NCBI RefSeq assembly: GCF_949774925.1
Contig: NZ_OX458932.1
Location: 1,674,001-1,738,000, forward strand
Reading direction: 5' to 3'
Source: Candidatus Methylacidiphilum fumarolicum
GTDB taxonomy: Bacteria > Verrucomicrobiota > Verrucomicrobiia > Methylacidiphilales > Methylacidiphilaceae
DNA: 64,000 nt
Below, piece by piece: positions 27,714 through 37,087 of this stretch. The first letter of the stretch is position 1; every line of letters starts with the position of its first letter. The notes below the pieces were generated by a model. That model saw only the letters and a list, made by a program, of their open reading frames with translations, was not told the DNA's origin and ran no database searches. The translations under genes were made by a program, and so were the position numbers.

Positions 27714-28520
27714 TCATTCTTTTAATGGACTACTTCTTTCCCTTTGGGATTGTTTTTTACGGTTGCTCTGATTTTTACCTTTCCTTTTTTGCTCACTTTT
27801 ATTAGCTCTCCGTTCCATTTCTCTTTTTTTTATGGCCGAATAGAGAATTGCTTCCTCAAGATACTTTAACCATGGTCCTTGAGGTACTTCTTTTTCATCG
27901 ACGAAGCGCCAGCTGACTTTATCGGATCCATTCAAGCCAAGGTATTCCTTGACTGCGGGAGAAACATCTAAACCCGATTTTGATTTTGGCCTGCATGCAC
28001 CAAAGACATAACAGTAATCATCTGCCACATAGGGGCCCACATCCATCCACTGGGCATAGGCTTCTTTCCCCCACTTATTTTTAATTTCTACCCAATGACC
28101 TTTACATTGAGATACTCCCTTAGGTACTGAAGGATCGAACCAGGGCATCCATTTCCTAGCAATAACGGGATAAGCAATATCGTTAAAAGGGAGGGCTACA
28201 TAGAAGGGATTGAGGGTTGCCGCATGTGTCCCGGGTAGCAATCCAGCTCTAGCTTCCGGACTATCTTCTCCTCCATAGTTCCTAATCCAATGCTCATCCC
28301 ATGAACTTCTAAAAATTCCCTTGGGGCTCCACTTGGTAATGTCTGTCCCTATCCAAAATGTCGTGGTTGGAATATCTTTATGCCAGGACCCTAAGGGAAG
28401 CGGCACTTGACAGCAAGTTCTTACCGATACCTTTTCTTTTGCATCCAAGCAGATCAATTTACCAAACAAAAGAACAGTAGCAAAGCACCACAACAAAAAG
28501 AAACGAACCCAGAGAGCCAT
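27714..28520 (-). CDS. Secreted protein, possibly double-psi beta-barrel (RlpA-like)
   Basis: 268 residues with a signal peptide (FFLLWCFATVLLFGKLICLDA). The core has NPFYVALPFNDIA, CKGHWVEIKNKWGKEAYAQW, MDVGPYVADDYCYVFG and GLDVSPAVKEYLGL ... VSWRFVDE. This resembles the DPBB layout of RlpA-like and expansin-like proteins (G-P-Y/F, then D-hydrophobic-S, then LG). The fold is my inference. The C terminus is a highly basic Lys/Arg/Gln tail. It lies 15 bases downstream of a coiled-coil envelope protein on the same strand. Confidence 0.7.
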   Translation of the reverse strand: MALWVRFFLLWCFATVLLFGKLICLDAKEKVSVRTCCQVPLPLGSWHKDIPTTTFWIGTDITKWSPKGIFRSSWDEHWIRNYGGEDSPEARAGLLPGTHAATLNPFYVALPFNDIAYPVIARKWMPWFDPSVPKGVSQCKGHWVEIKNKWGKEAYAQWMDVGPYVADDYCYVFGACRPKSKSGLDVSPAVKEYLGLNGSDKVSWRFVDEKEVPQGPWLKYLEEAILYSAIKKREMERRANKSEQKRKGKNQSNRKKQSQRERSSPLKE

Positions 28521-28535
28521 TATTGCATCTATATT

Positions 28536-30092
28536 TTATCTAAAAAGAGAAAAGAACTCTCTTTTAACTTTTCTCCATGAATGCACAAGCTCCTCTTCGG
28601 CACTACGGCTGTGGCGAGATCTTTTCTTTTGGACATGTTTCTGAGAAGAAGCGCTTGGAAGCTCATTTTTTTGTTGCCCATAGGACTCTTTTTGATTTTT
28701 CGCCAATTGCTTTTCTTGAGGGGTGGAAGAAAAAGCTTGAGGTTGTTCAACAGATTGGCTAGCGGGTGGAACAGTTGAGACAGCTCGGTTTTGATGGTCT
28801 AGTCCAAGAGATGGACTACTTTGGGTCAGCATTTTGCCTCTTTCTTTGGCTAGCTCCTGCTCTAATTCTTTAACTCTTTTTTGAAGTGTTACATTTTGAT
28901 TGGAAACTGAGCTTAATAATTGTTCTTCCCGCTTACGACTTTGAGCAAGTTCTGCTTCAAGTTTATTAACCCGACTTTTCAATGCTTCCATTTCTGTAGC
29001 ATTTTCCGTAGTTCTGGTCTGGAGTCTTTTGAGTTCTCCTTTCTTAGAAAGTTCAGCCATCTGTTCTTCGATTTTCTGCATGTGTTCTTTTAAATTATTC
29101 AGCTGTTGGTAATCAATGAGAGCGGGATTCAGTTGCGTCAACCGATATTGTTCCTCTCTTGCCTGAGCCAATTCTCCTTCCAGTTTCTGAACCCTTTGCT
29201 CCAAAAGAACAATCTGATTAGCTTTGGCACTCTGTTCAATATTATTTTGAGTAATTCGCAGTTGTTCTTCTTTTGTTCGTTGGAGCGCAGATTCCAAGGA
29301 TTTCACCTTTTCGGATAGCTCCTTCATCTTTGCCACCTCACTTTCAACCTGCTTTGGAGTAGGTTTGAGGGCATTTGCTTTTTTAAGTTCTTCTTCCAGG
29401 ACGCTCAGTTTTTTTTGCAGGTTTAGAACTTCGGTCTCATTCCGATTTTGAGATTTAGCAACTGCTAGCTCTTTCTGTAGAGAAGCTACCTGCGAAGAAA
29501 GAACATTGATTTTTTCTTCTTGAGCTTCCATCTGCTTTTTTCTTGCCATTTTAACTTGAATGAGTTCTTTCTGCAAATTTTGGAAAAGATTTTGCAATTC
29601 TTGGGCCTCTCTATTCTGCTCCGATTCAGAGGCAGGGAGAGATTTCGACTGTTCTAGCTTTGCTAGTTTTGCTTCTATTTCAGCTAACCTGTTTTCCAAC
29701 GCTTTACTTTCAGGGGATTCTTCAAGTGCAGAAGAAGGACTTGTGGAAACAGGCAACCCGGCTAGTCTGTTCTGCACCTCTGATGCCTTTTCCTGGACAT
29801 ACTTTAATCGATAATCCACTAACCTAGGCTCCCATTTGGGATTGGTTTTTCTTAAGTCAAGGAGCTTGCTTTCAGCCTGTTTATATTTCTCAAGAGCCAT
29901 TCTAAAATCTTGCTTTTCAAAACTCCTATCTCCTTCTTGAATCGTCACATAAATGTCTAGAAACAAGTCTTGAGGAACTAGCTTATGGTCTTGATCTCCG
30001 GTCGAAGCAATAGATTTAAAGGCAGGGAATAAAAAAATTGATAAAAAAAATAGTAGGATAAAATAGAGTCTTTTCTTTTTGAATCCATTCAT
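28536..30092 (-). CDS. Secreted coiled-coil protein
   Basis: 518-residue protein with an N-terminal signal or anchor (LYFILLFFLSIFLFPAFKSIA), an 80-residue TPR-like start (DRSFEKQDFRMALEKYKQAE), then a very long heptad-rich coiled coil (about residues 130-420) with repeats such as KLEGELAQAREEQYR and KLEAELAQSRKREEQ. The last 100 residues are Ser/Gln-rich and basic. It is not a known enzyme. The design suggests a structural periplasmic spacer or scaffold. It is probably co-transcribed with the following DPBB-like gene. Confidence 0.75.
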   Translation of the reverse strand: MNGFKKKRLYFILLFFLSIFLFPAFKSIASTGDQDHKLVPQDLFLDIYVTIQEGDRSFEKQDFRMALEKYKQAESKLLDLRKTNPKWEPRLVDYRLKYVQEKASEVQNRLAGLPVSTSPSSALEESPESKALENRLAEIEAKLAKLEQSKSLPASESEQNREAQELQNLFQNLQKELIQVKMARKKQMEAQEEKINVLSSQVASLQKELAVAKSQNRNETEVLNLQKKLSVLEEELKKANALKPTPKQVESEVAKMKELSEKVKSLESALQRTKEEQLRITQNNIEQSAKANQIVLLEQRVQKLEGELAQAREEQYRLTQLNPALIDYQQLNNLKEHMQKIEEQMAELSKKGELKRLQTRTTENATEMEALKSRVNKLEAELAQSRKREEQLLSSVSNQNVTLQKRVKELEQELAKERGKMLTQSSPSLGLDHQNRAVSTVPPASQSVEQPQAFSSTPQEKQLAKNQKESYGQQKNELPSASSQKHVQKKRSRHSRSAEEELVHSWRKVKREFFSLFR

Positions 30093-30166
30093 AACCACGG
30101 AAGGATATAAATAAAGATAAAACTCTCATGCCCTCATGACAATAACGATAAAACAGAAAAATTAAG

Positions 30167-30237
30167 AGCGGGTGAAGGGAATCGAACCCTCGCTTCAGGC
30201 TTGGGAAGCCCGTGTTCTACCATTGAACTACACCCGC
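30167..30237 (-). tRNA. tRNA-Gly (anticodon CCC)
   Basis: On the minus strand: acceptor GCGGGTG/CACCCGC, D arm AGTTCAATGGTAGAA, anticodon stem CGGGC/GCCTG around loop TTCCCAA (anticodon CCC), and T arm GAGGG-TTCGATT-CCCTT. CCA is not encoded. Confidence 0.95.
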
Positions 30238-30359
30238 AGTCCCAGCGATAGCAACCTCCTATTAAGTTTGCCAAAAGCTTGGACTTCTGTCAAAACCGTT
30301 TAAGAGATTATTTCTTTCTATTCTAAGACGATCTTTTTTACCAAAAAATTCAGTGACTC

Positions 30360-30660
30360 TCTTAACCCGCTAAAGCGGGTGAGTTTCTAGCTAGTACGCA
30401 GGGCTTATGGACGGTTCCCGTAGGGAACCCGCCGGCGAACCGGCGGCGCTTGAGGCCGTGCTTCAGCTAGACAACGTTGGCCCGTGTCCGGGCTACTACT
30501 ACTTCCCGACCGCCAGCTATTCATTCCGGTGGTCTGTCTCTTTTCCAAAACTGGGTTGTAGATACGTTTAATATTTAAAACCCCATATCTCAGGGCATCA
30601 CTAATTAGTAATGGCCGCATCAGGACATCAGATCTTATGATGAAGCACACGATGCGGACT
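30360..30660 (-). mobile_element. Relic of a TnpB-type insertion sequence end
   Basis: This GC-rich island lies in the 670-base gap between tRNA-Gly and the TonB receptor. It holds several hairpins: ACCCGC-TAAA-GCGGGT at about 30366, GGTTCCCG-TAG-GGAACC, and CGCCGGCGAACCGGCGGCG. The minus strand has an open stretch with DALRYGVLNIKRIYNP, resembling a degraded TnpB C terminus (RDxNAALNI followed by a basic tail). No transposase remains intact. The rest of the gap (30661-30907) is AT-rich and probably holds the receptor promoter, though I cannot point to a clear one. Confidence 0.5.
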
Positions 30661-30949
30661 TAGTATTAGATTAACTTTTTGTTGTATTCAGTCAATATCT
30701 AGTTTAGCGCTCTCATCCCAATCCCCTAAAGGAGATGGGTATTCTCGTGCCGTTTATAAAAAAGCTCAATATCTGTAGCTCATCTAACCATCCTGTGTGC
30801 TCGACAAACAAGTTGGCATAGCCATTGCTTATTTTATACAAAACAAATGTTATTTATAGTTTACATTTCCAACTTTTTCTATTTCACAATCAATTAAAAA
30901 AATTTTTATGAAACTCTTTCTAACCAAAGAAAATAGGAGCAAAAGTCCA

Positions 30950-33514
30950 ATGTATTCACCATCTTTATTAATTATGATTCTGGTCTTTTTGGGGAGCTTT
31001 TTTTTCTCAGACAGTAGCCTTGCAGAGGATGGAACCACTTCTTCTCAGCCACCTTACTCGACTACTACTAGAGAAAGAGAGAAGTTAATTCCAAAAGAGG
31101 CAAAAAAAACACAGCCCCCGTCCAATCTCAGCACGGATAATGCCAGTTCTAGTTCCTATGTCCTACCGGAACTAACCGTCGTTGGCGTTGGAGCCACCGA
31201 AAGTATGTTGCCTAATGCAAAATCGAACACCTCTGTCTATGCTATCCCCCTAGACGTTATCGATATTCCTCGTAATGTCACTCCTATTTCTCATGGATTG
31301 GCTCAATCAGCAGGCATTGGTCAATTTGGCTACTTGGACCCTCTTTCCACTGCTTATCTTGTGCCTGCGGCTTTGACTCAGATTAACTATGGTATTGCCA
31401 GCGCTCCTACGATACGAGGTCGTAATGGACTGACCCTGATTAATGGCATCGAGGAAACCTTGAATAACAATTCTGAACAAAACATTCCTTGGAACTACAA
31501 CATGGTCGAATCGATGGATATTGTCGAAGGGCCATCCAATGCTGTATTTGGAGCCACTCAAGTCTCTGGTGGATATATCAATTATATTACAAAACAGCCC
31601 TATTTCGACACATTCCATGGTTATGTTTGGGATACGATTGGGATGTATGAAGAATACATGTGGGGAGCCGATATAGGTGGACCAATAGACAAAGAAAAAA
31701 AATTGGCCTACCGATTCAGTTACATGGGACAAGAAAACGGAAGCTATTATCAGTATCAAAGGAATGATCAGCAAAACTTTTATTTTGCCCTTGGCTATCA
31801 TCCTTCGGAGTCTTACTCGATCGATCTCTACTCGGACTTCGGCTCATACGACTTCACGCCGATGTGGGGTATGATCAATAGACCAACTCAAGCACTAATC
31901 GATAACGGTCTTTATTTACCTGGAGCCCTTTCTCCAACCCTTGCAAACACTGGAGTTATTAATAATCCGCCAGCTTCCTCCTACCTTGGAGCTCCTCAAG
32001 GGATCAGTCGAAGAAATGTCCTGCTCAATCCAACAGATGGGGGGTATGGAACGACTGGGTTAACCCAAGTCATCCAGAAGTTCACCCTCAATGAAAATTT
32101 TCAAGTCCTCAACAACACCTTTTTTTGGTACCACAACGATCAATGGATCCTGCATCCTCTCTTTTATGATGAATCCTGCCGAGGGGACTATGAAATAGAC
32201 AACAGAACAGAATGCAGACTGAATTTTGAAACACCCCCACCAGATATTAACAATACCACCACCACTCATCGCTACCCTGCTCTTGGTAGTCTCCTTTTTT
32301 CTCATACAATCGACACAGGAGTCGAATTGCATTACCAAAAAAATCTAGATTACAATTCCGATTCCTTCATTGTTCTTAATAGCTACAGCCTTATAAACCA
32401 GAACCCCCTGCTTTGGAATGCAGAACTCTCCAAATATTTTCAAGCAAGAATCGGAAATCCTAAAGCTCCTTTTGGCGGGGAGTGGCCTATCCCTGGTGCT
32501 CCTCAAGGATATTATTTTGAACCAGCCAATTTAGCAGCTGGGAGTACCGATTGCCATTATGGGGCAGTCTCCCCTTTTTTCTTAGATAATATAAATATTT
32601 CAGATAGATTTTCGGTCATTCTTGGAGCACGGGCTACCAGTTATTTTGTTTCTGCTCAAACCCCACCAGGGACTCCCCCTATTCTCTTCCGCCAACTTTC
32701 TACCACCCAACTGACTCCCCTTGTCGATATCGGTACAGTCTACAAAATTTTTCCATGGCTAAGTGCCTATTTTGATTTCAACTGGGGTTATGTGGTCAAT
32801 GCAGCGGATATGGGTGGGTTTTCTCCGTTTTTCGAGTCCTCACAATTCCGTTTAACAAATGAGCTTTACGAAGGAGGATTTAAGATCGATCTTCTGCACC
32901 ACTCTTTTTTTGCTACTCTCGATGCTTTTTCTCAATACACCTATCTTAATAACCGCACGGGACCAGCAACCCCCTCAACAGTCAATGGATTTGAGACAAG
33001 TCTAAACTACCAACCCAATCGTCATTTTTGGGCTAAATTAGGCTACGCCTATATGCATGGCACAGAAGACTGGACCACTATCGGCCACGGCCCACCGATG
33101 TACCAAACCTATTCAACAGCTCTTGCCTTGCAACAACAATTGCCACTCAATAACAATCAAATGTATCCGATGGGAATCTATAACTTTCTGGGTTTTCCAG
33201 ATCAAATTTTCAGTGGGCTTATTACCTACAGGCATGATAGTGGAGTAGGAATAACCATGGGAGCTTTGCTAATGAGTGAACAGTTCCTTGGATACAACTA
33301 CACGACGCATATCCCCACCCAATTTATTCTGAATGCAACCTTGTTCTATGCAGGTCCTCGGTGGGAAGCAAGACTCTATTTTTATAACTTTACCAATGAA
33401 CCCTATTGGCTTGCCTTTGGCATGGGGGCAAATGGCACCCGTACTTTTAATTTCGAAGACATCGTGCCTGGAATGCCTTTTTGGATCCAAAGCACAGTTG
33501 TCTTTAAATTTTGA
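30950..33514 (+). CDS. TonB-dependent outer-membrane receptor
   Basis: Outer-membrane beta-barrel with an N-terminal plug that imports a scarce ligand using TonB energy. It has a signal peptide (SLLIMILVFLGSFFFSDSSLA), a TonB-box-like LPELTVVGVG near residue 75, plug motifs (TIRGRNGLTLINGIEE, ESMDIVEGPSNAVFGATQVSGG), a 600-residue barrel rich in aromatic strands, and the terminal phenylalanine in STVVFKF. I prefer the ATG at 30950 (AGGAG ten bases upstream, good signal peptide); an ATG at 30908 is also in frame. The ligand is unknown and there are no neighbouring transport genes. Confidence 0.92.
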   Translation: MYSPSLLIMILVFLGSFFFSDSSLAEDGTTSSQPPYSTTTREREKLIPKEAKKTQPPSNLSTDNASSSSYVLPELTVVGVGATESMLPNAKSNTSVYAIPLDVIDIPRNVTPISHGLAQSAGIGQFGYLDPLSTAYLVPAALTQINYGIASAPTIRGRNGLTLINGIEETLNNNSEQNIPWNYNMVESMDIVEGPSNAVFGATQVSGGYINYITKQPYFDTFHGYVWDTIGMYEEYMWGADIGGPIDKEKKLAYRFSYMGQENGSYYQYQRNDQQNFYFALGYHPSESYSIDLYSDFGSYDFTPMWGMINRPTQALIDNGLYLPGALSPTLANTGVINNPPASSYLGAPQGISRRNVLLNPTDGGYGTTGLTQVIQKFTLNENFQVLNNTFFWYHNDQWILHPLFYDESCRGDYEIDNRTECRLNFETPPPDINNTTTTHRYPALGSLLFSHTIDTGVELHYQKNLDYNSDSFIVLNSYSLINQNPLLWNAELSKYFQARIGNPKAPFGGEWPIPGAPQGYYFEPANLAAGSTDCHYGAVSPFFLDNINISDRFSVILGARATSYFVSAQTPPGTPPILFRQLSTTQLTPLVDIGTVYKIFPWLSAYFDFNWGYVVNAADMGGFSPFFESSQFRLTNELYEGGFKIDLLHHSFFATLDAFSQYTYLNNRTGPATPSTVNGFETSLNYQPNRHFWAKLGYAYMHGTEDWTTIGHGPPMYQTYSTALALQQQLPLNNNQMYPMGIYNFLGFPDQIFSGLITYRHDSGVGITMGALLMSEQFLGYNYTTHIPTQFILNATLFYAGPRWEARLYFYNFTNEPYWLAFGMGANGTRTFNFEDIVPGMPFWIQSTVVFKF

Positions 33515-33539
33515 TCTGAAAAACTCGCCGCAAACCTCT

Positions 33540-33987
33540 TCCTGAAGGAAGAGGATAAGGCGCGTCATTCCGGTGTTCTCTGCCCCTCGACATACTGTCT
33601 GATAAAGGACAGCGGAGCCGCTCCCACTGCTCCTGGTGAAATAACCTGGGGAACCAAAGAGGTCCACCTAAGAGCTTTCGGCGAATTTGCCTAAAGTATT
33701 TCTTTCGAATCAGGCGGCTGGCCCCCCTTTTAGACTGTTCATCACCATGTCTATAGCCACTTTGGGTGGATAGATCACCAAAAGGAGCCCGTGTGGTTAT
33801 CTTCTCCATCAACTTCCAACCATTCGGATCCAAAATCTTTATAGACAGAGTCTATAAACTGGCACAGGTCTTTCAAAATCTCTTTGGGGGGACCCTCCGT
33901 GCTGATATTTAGTAACAAAGACCAAATGCACATGAAGGTTATATACGCAATGTGTCGAGCTGTAGGGCTTTCGTTTGACTTTGTCAT
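33540..33987 (-). pseudogene. tnpA: Degenerate IS200 transposase
   Basis: TnpA homology is spread over more than one frame. The start region encodes THCVYNLHVHLVFVTKY, with the frame broken before and after. The middle has EILKDLCQFIDSVYKDFGSE and EVDGEDNHT where the HUH motif should be. The end has LIRKKYFRQIRRKLLGGPLW and GYFTRSSGSGSAVLYQTV. The HUH histidines are lost and at least two frameshifts are needed, so the gene is dead. Confidence 0.8.
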
Positions 33988-34041
33988 AAACCTAGTAAAG
34001 ACTAAAAGTAATTGAAAATTCTCTAGGCATTTCGATTCCGT

Positions 34042-34680
34042 TTGGAACCTATCACCGAACCAGACCTGCGTCTCCCCCGTTACCGGGGAGGGGTGCGGTG
34101 GGTCTGGAACAAAGCGCTGGCCTTGCAAAAGCAGCTGGAGGCCGACTACCTTTTGCTCTCGTATTACGAGCATGCCTGGCTTCTGACACTCTGGAGACAC
34201 AGTGAGGAATATGGTTGTTTATACAACGCCCCTGCGTTCCCTTTACAATGGACGCTCAAGTTCTTGGATCAGGCAATCCAGGCGGTGTTTGACAAGTTCC
34301 CCCCCAGCACGGTTCCAGCGGCGTGAAAAGCAACTGGCTTGGGAAATACGGAAGCTGTCGCAGAAGAAAGGGTTCTTGCACAACTAGCAGATACAGAAGG
34401 CTAGCCTTCAGCCTCTTCAGGTGTCTATCGTGAATGTCCGTTGGGATTTTCTGTATAAGACTTCCACGGACATCAGCAAAACCCACGCGATGGGGTTGGT
34501 GGAGGATTTGTCGATCGAGAAGATGAGCCGGTCAGCAAGGAGACAAGGGAGAATCCAGGGAAGAACGGGTAGGCGAAGAGTGGGTTGAACAAATCGATCC
34601 TGGAACAAGGGAGTGTTATGTTTCTAAGGTTTTTGGGCTACAAGCTCCATTGGTTGGGCGGGTTGGCTGTGGGCCGTACC
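34042..34680 (+). pseudogene. tnpB: Degenerate tnpB fragment
   Basis: N-terminal TnpB homology (GGVRWVWNKALALQKQLEA, then NAPAFPLQWTLKFLDQAIQAVF) runs to about 34320. It then continues in another frame with LAWEIRKLSQKKGF and, after a stop, VSIVNVRWDFLYKTST and MGLVEDLSIEKMSRSARRQG, the RuvC-II region. The RuvC-I segment, zinc ribbon and RuvC-III are missing. Several stops and deletions make this a clear pseudogene. Confidence 0.75.
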
Positions 34681-34816
34681 GGCCCCGTACACGAGCTAGA
34701 ATAAGACCCCTGGTAGCAGGAAAGATCCTCTGCCTTTAGGCGGGGGAGGAGGTCAATTTCTGAGAAGAACTCGTAATCTGAAATAGATTTTAAATGGTTC
34801 CTGAATATATTGTATT

Positions 34817-35353
34817 ATGTATAGAATAAAGCAGTTGTGGATTTATGCTTTGTTTTTAATTCTTCCTGTTAATAGCCTTTTTAGCCTTTCAAACCAAGAA
34901 GAGATCAAGCAAAAAATTGCAGCTATCCTTACTAAGGATCTTTATCCAGAAGCTGGCGAAAAATTGATTATTTTAAACATTGAATTTATCGAAAAAAAAA
35001 GACCCCCTATCGTTTCCGTATCCTGGATAGCCCATCTTGTTGACGATGGACAACATTATAAACCCCTCTTTCACCCTCCTTCAACATTAGATACAGAAGA
35101 AGTCTATGGGTTCGGGCAATTTCAGATAAAGGAAAATCATTCCATTGATTTAAACAGTGCCCTCTCAAAACAAAGTTTGGAGAGATGGCGCAGCAAACTC
35201 ATCGCCATACGAGATCTCATGAGACAGGTGGTCATATTACGATGTATGTATTTTTGCCGACATAATTACGGAAAAAATACAGAATGGGACTTAAACCATG
35301 CTATTGAGCAACTCCATTTTCTTTCTAACAAAGAAAAACCAAAGCTACCTTAA
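34817..35353 (+). CDS. Secreted protein of unknown function
   Basis: 178 residues with a signal peptide (LWIYALFLILPVNSLFSLS). The remainder is soluble, has no family I recognise, and contains a CMYFC pair near residue 143. Codon use and base composition match the host, unlike the transposon relic just upstream. It stands alone, with 253 bases of apparently non-coding DNA before the transhydrogenase operon. Confidence 0.6.
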   Translation: MYRIKQLWIYALFLILPVNSLFSLSNQEEIKQKIAAILTKDLYPEAGEKLIILNIEFIEKKRPPIVSVSWIAHLVDDGQHYKPLFHPPSTLDTEEVYGFGQFQIKENHSIDLNSALSKQSLERWRSKLIAIRDLMRQVVILRCMYFCRHNYGKNTEWDLNHAIEQLHFLSNKEKPKLP

Positions 35354-35606
35354 TGATAGTTTTTTTTCATCCCTTTTATTACCCTAAGAAAACTACCCTC
35401 TTTTTTTATACCAAATAGTTTTTTCTTTTATTTTGAAACAAGATGTATTCTGGAGATACTATAAATTGCATTTTTCATTAGTTAACTGAAGGCAAAAAAG
35501 AAAAGCGGCGTCATAGCATGAAGAGAAAATTAAGTAAAAGCTTCTTGATTTCTTGTCGACAAAAGAATAGTTTCCTATTCTTTCTTTTAGGTATGGAATA
35601 AAAAGT

Positions 35607-36752
35607 ATGGCTACTCTTGGTGTTCTCAAAGAAAAGATCCCGGGCGAAAATCGAGTTGCCATCGTCCCAGAGGTATTACCTTCCCTTGTGAAATATGGAC
35701 TGCAAGTTTGCGTCGAATCTGGGGCTGGTATCAATGCGGGTTACTTCGATGAGATGTACGAAGATAAAGGAGCAAAAATTTTACCTACGGCTCACGAAGT
35801 CCTGAAAAACGCTCACATTGTTTGTCTTATTCATCCTCCAAGAAAGGAAGACATAGCCCATTTTGTTGAAAACTCTATGCTCATTTCCCTCCTCTATCCC
35901 CTATTAAATCTAGACTTAGTCAAAGAGCTTGCAGCCCAAAAGCTCACCGTTTTTTCCCTAGATCTTATTCCAAGAATTAGTAGGGCTCAATCTATGGATC
36001 CTCTGAGTTCTCAAAGTACTGTTTCTGGATACAAGGCTTTAATCATGGCAGCCAATACCCTTCCTAAATTTCTACCCATGCTTACCACACCCGCAGGCAC
36101 CATTCCCCCCTGCAAAGTATTCGTCATTGGTGCAGGGGTTGCTGGTTTGCAAGCTATCGCTACGGCTAGGCGTTTAGGAGCACTCGTTGAAGCCTATGAT
36201 ATTAGACCAGTAGCAAAAGAACAGGTTGAAAGTCTGGGTGCTAAATTTGTCAATTTACCAATAACCGCCCAGGACGTTGAGGACCGATCCGGTTATGCAA
36301 AAGCTCAATCTGAAGAATTTTATTCAAAACAACGCCAACTCATTATCGAACAATGTAAAAAAGCAGACATCGTTATCACCACCGCTCTTGTTCCAGGTGT
36401 TAAAGCTCCAAAGCTTATTGCAAAAGAAGCAGTAGAAATGATGAAACCTGGTTCAGTCATTGTGGATCTGGCTGCAGAACAGGGTGGCAACTGTGAATTG
36501 ACAGTACCTGGAAAAACTGTTGTCCAAAATCATGTGATTATCCATGGGCCACTAAACATAGCTTCGACTATGGCCCCGCAAGCCAGTTTATTTTATTCGA
36601 AAAATATCCAATCCTTTCTTTCCCTTTTCTTTAAAGAAAATAAATTATCTATTCATTGGGAAGATGAAATCATCCAGAAGACGTTGGTTATTCAAGAGGG
36701 GAAAATTATCAATGAAAAAGTTCTTAATGCTTTAAACCAACAACTTTCTTAA
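35607..36752 (+). CDS. pntAA: NAD(P) transhydrogenase subunit alpha part 1
   Basis: NAD(H)-binding domain I of the proton-translocating transhydrogenase. It begins LGVLKEKIPGENRVAIVPEV, the alanine dehydrogenase/PNT N-terminal signature. The Rossmann motif VIGAGVAGLQAIATARRLGA lies near residue 175. SVIVDLAAEQGGNCELT and the RQ-loop-like region (SGYAKAQSEEF) are also present. At 381 residues it is the split form, where the alpha subunit is two proteins. It is the first gene of pntAA-pntAB-pntB. Confidence 0.95.
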   Translation: MATLGVLKEKIPGENRVAIVPEVLPSLVKYGLQVCVESGAGINAGYFDEMYEDKGAKILPTAHEVLKNAHIVCLIHPPRKEDIAHFVENSMLISLLYPLLNLDLVKELAAQKLTVFSLDLIPRISRAQSMDPLSSQSTVSGYKALIMAANTLPKFLPMLTTPAGTIPPCKVFVIGAGVAGLQAIATARRLGALVEAYDIRPVAKEQVESLGAKFVNLPITAQDVEDRSGYAKAQSEEFYSKQRQLIIEQCKKADIVITTALVPGVKAPKLIAKEAVEMMKPGSVIVDLAAEQGGNCELTVPGKTVVQNHVIIHGPLNIASTMAPQASLFYSKNIQSFLSLFFKENKLSIHWEDEIIQKTLVIQEGKIINEKVLNALNQQLS

Positions 36753-36778
36753 ACTTTCCATTTTCTAGGAGGTTCACC

Positions 36779-37066
36779 ATGACACTAAGTGATTGGATTA
36801 CTAATCTGTATGTCTTTGTCTTAGCATCCTTTTTAGGACTAGAATTAATTAGAAACGTTTCACGCTTATTACATACCCCTCTAATGTCCTTGACAAATGC
36901 TATCTCTTCAATCTCTCTGGTTGGTTCTTTAGCCCTTACAGGAGAGGGAGATAAAACATGGGTCATTGTCCTTGGTACCATTGCCATCATCGCCTCCTCC
37001 ATTAACGCGGTCGGAGGCTTTTTAATTACCGATAGAATATTGAAAATGTTCAGGAAAAGTAAATAA
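36779..37066 (+). CDS. pntAB: NAD(P) transhydrogenase subunit alpha part 2
   Basis: Small membrane subunit of 95 residues with about three helices: TNLYVFVLASFLGLELI, then LMSLTNAISSISLVGSLAL and a Gly/Ile-rich segment ending GGFLITDRILKMFRK. It forms the first part of the proton channel. A perfect AGGAGG lies seven bases upstream of its ATG. It is placed between pntAA and pntB. Confidence 0.93.
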   Translation: MTLSDWITNLYVFVLASFLGLELIRNVSRLLHTPLMSLTNAISSISLVGSLALTGEGDKTWVIVLGTIAIIASSINAVGGFLITDRILKMFRKSK

Positions 37067-37087
37067 TTTCTGGGGAAGTACGACTCT

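Larger units (their letters stand above)
33535..34750. mobile_element. Decayed IS200/IS605 element with divergent tnpA and tnpB relics
   Basis: The left side is marked by a perfect hairpin CCTCTTCC-TGAA-GGAAGAGG at 33535-33554. The right side is marked by TCCTCTGCC-TTTA-GGCGGGGGA at 34726-34747, the common right-end hairpin of this group. Between them are a frameshifted tnpA on the minus strand and a deleted tnpB on the plus strand. It starts 20 bases after the TonB receptor stop. It is a different element from the one at 4-6 kb, judging by protein and hairpin sequences. Confidence 0.8.

Noticed and set aside
31307-31801. 164-codon frame opposite the TonB receptor
   Set aside because: Antisense shadow of a well-supported gene.
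35459-35734. Minus-strand frame overlapping the pntAA start
   Set aside because: It runs opposite a certain gene and its upstream part is non-coding in composition.
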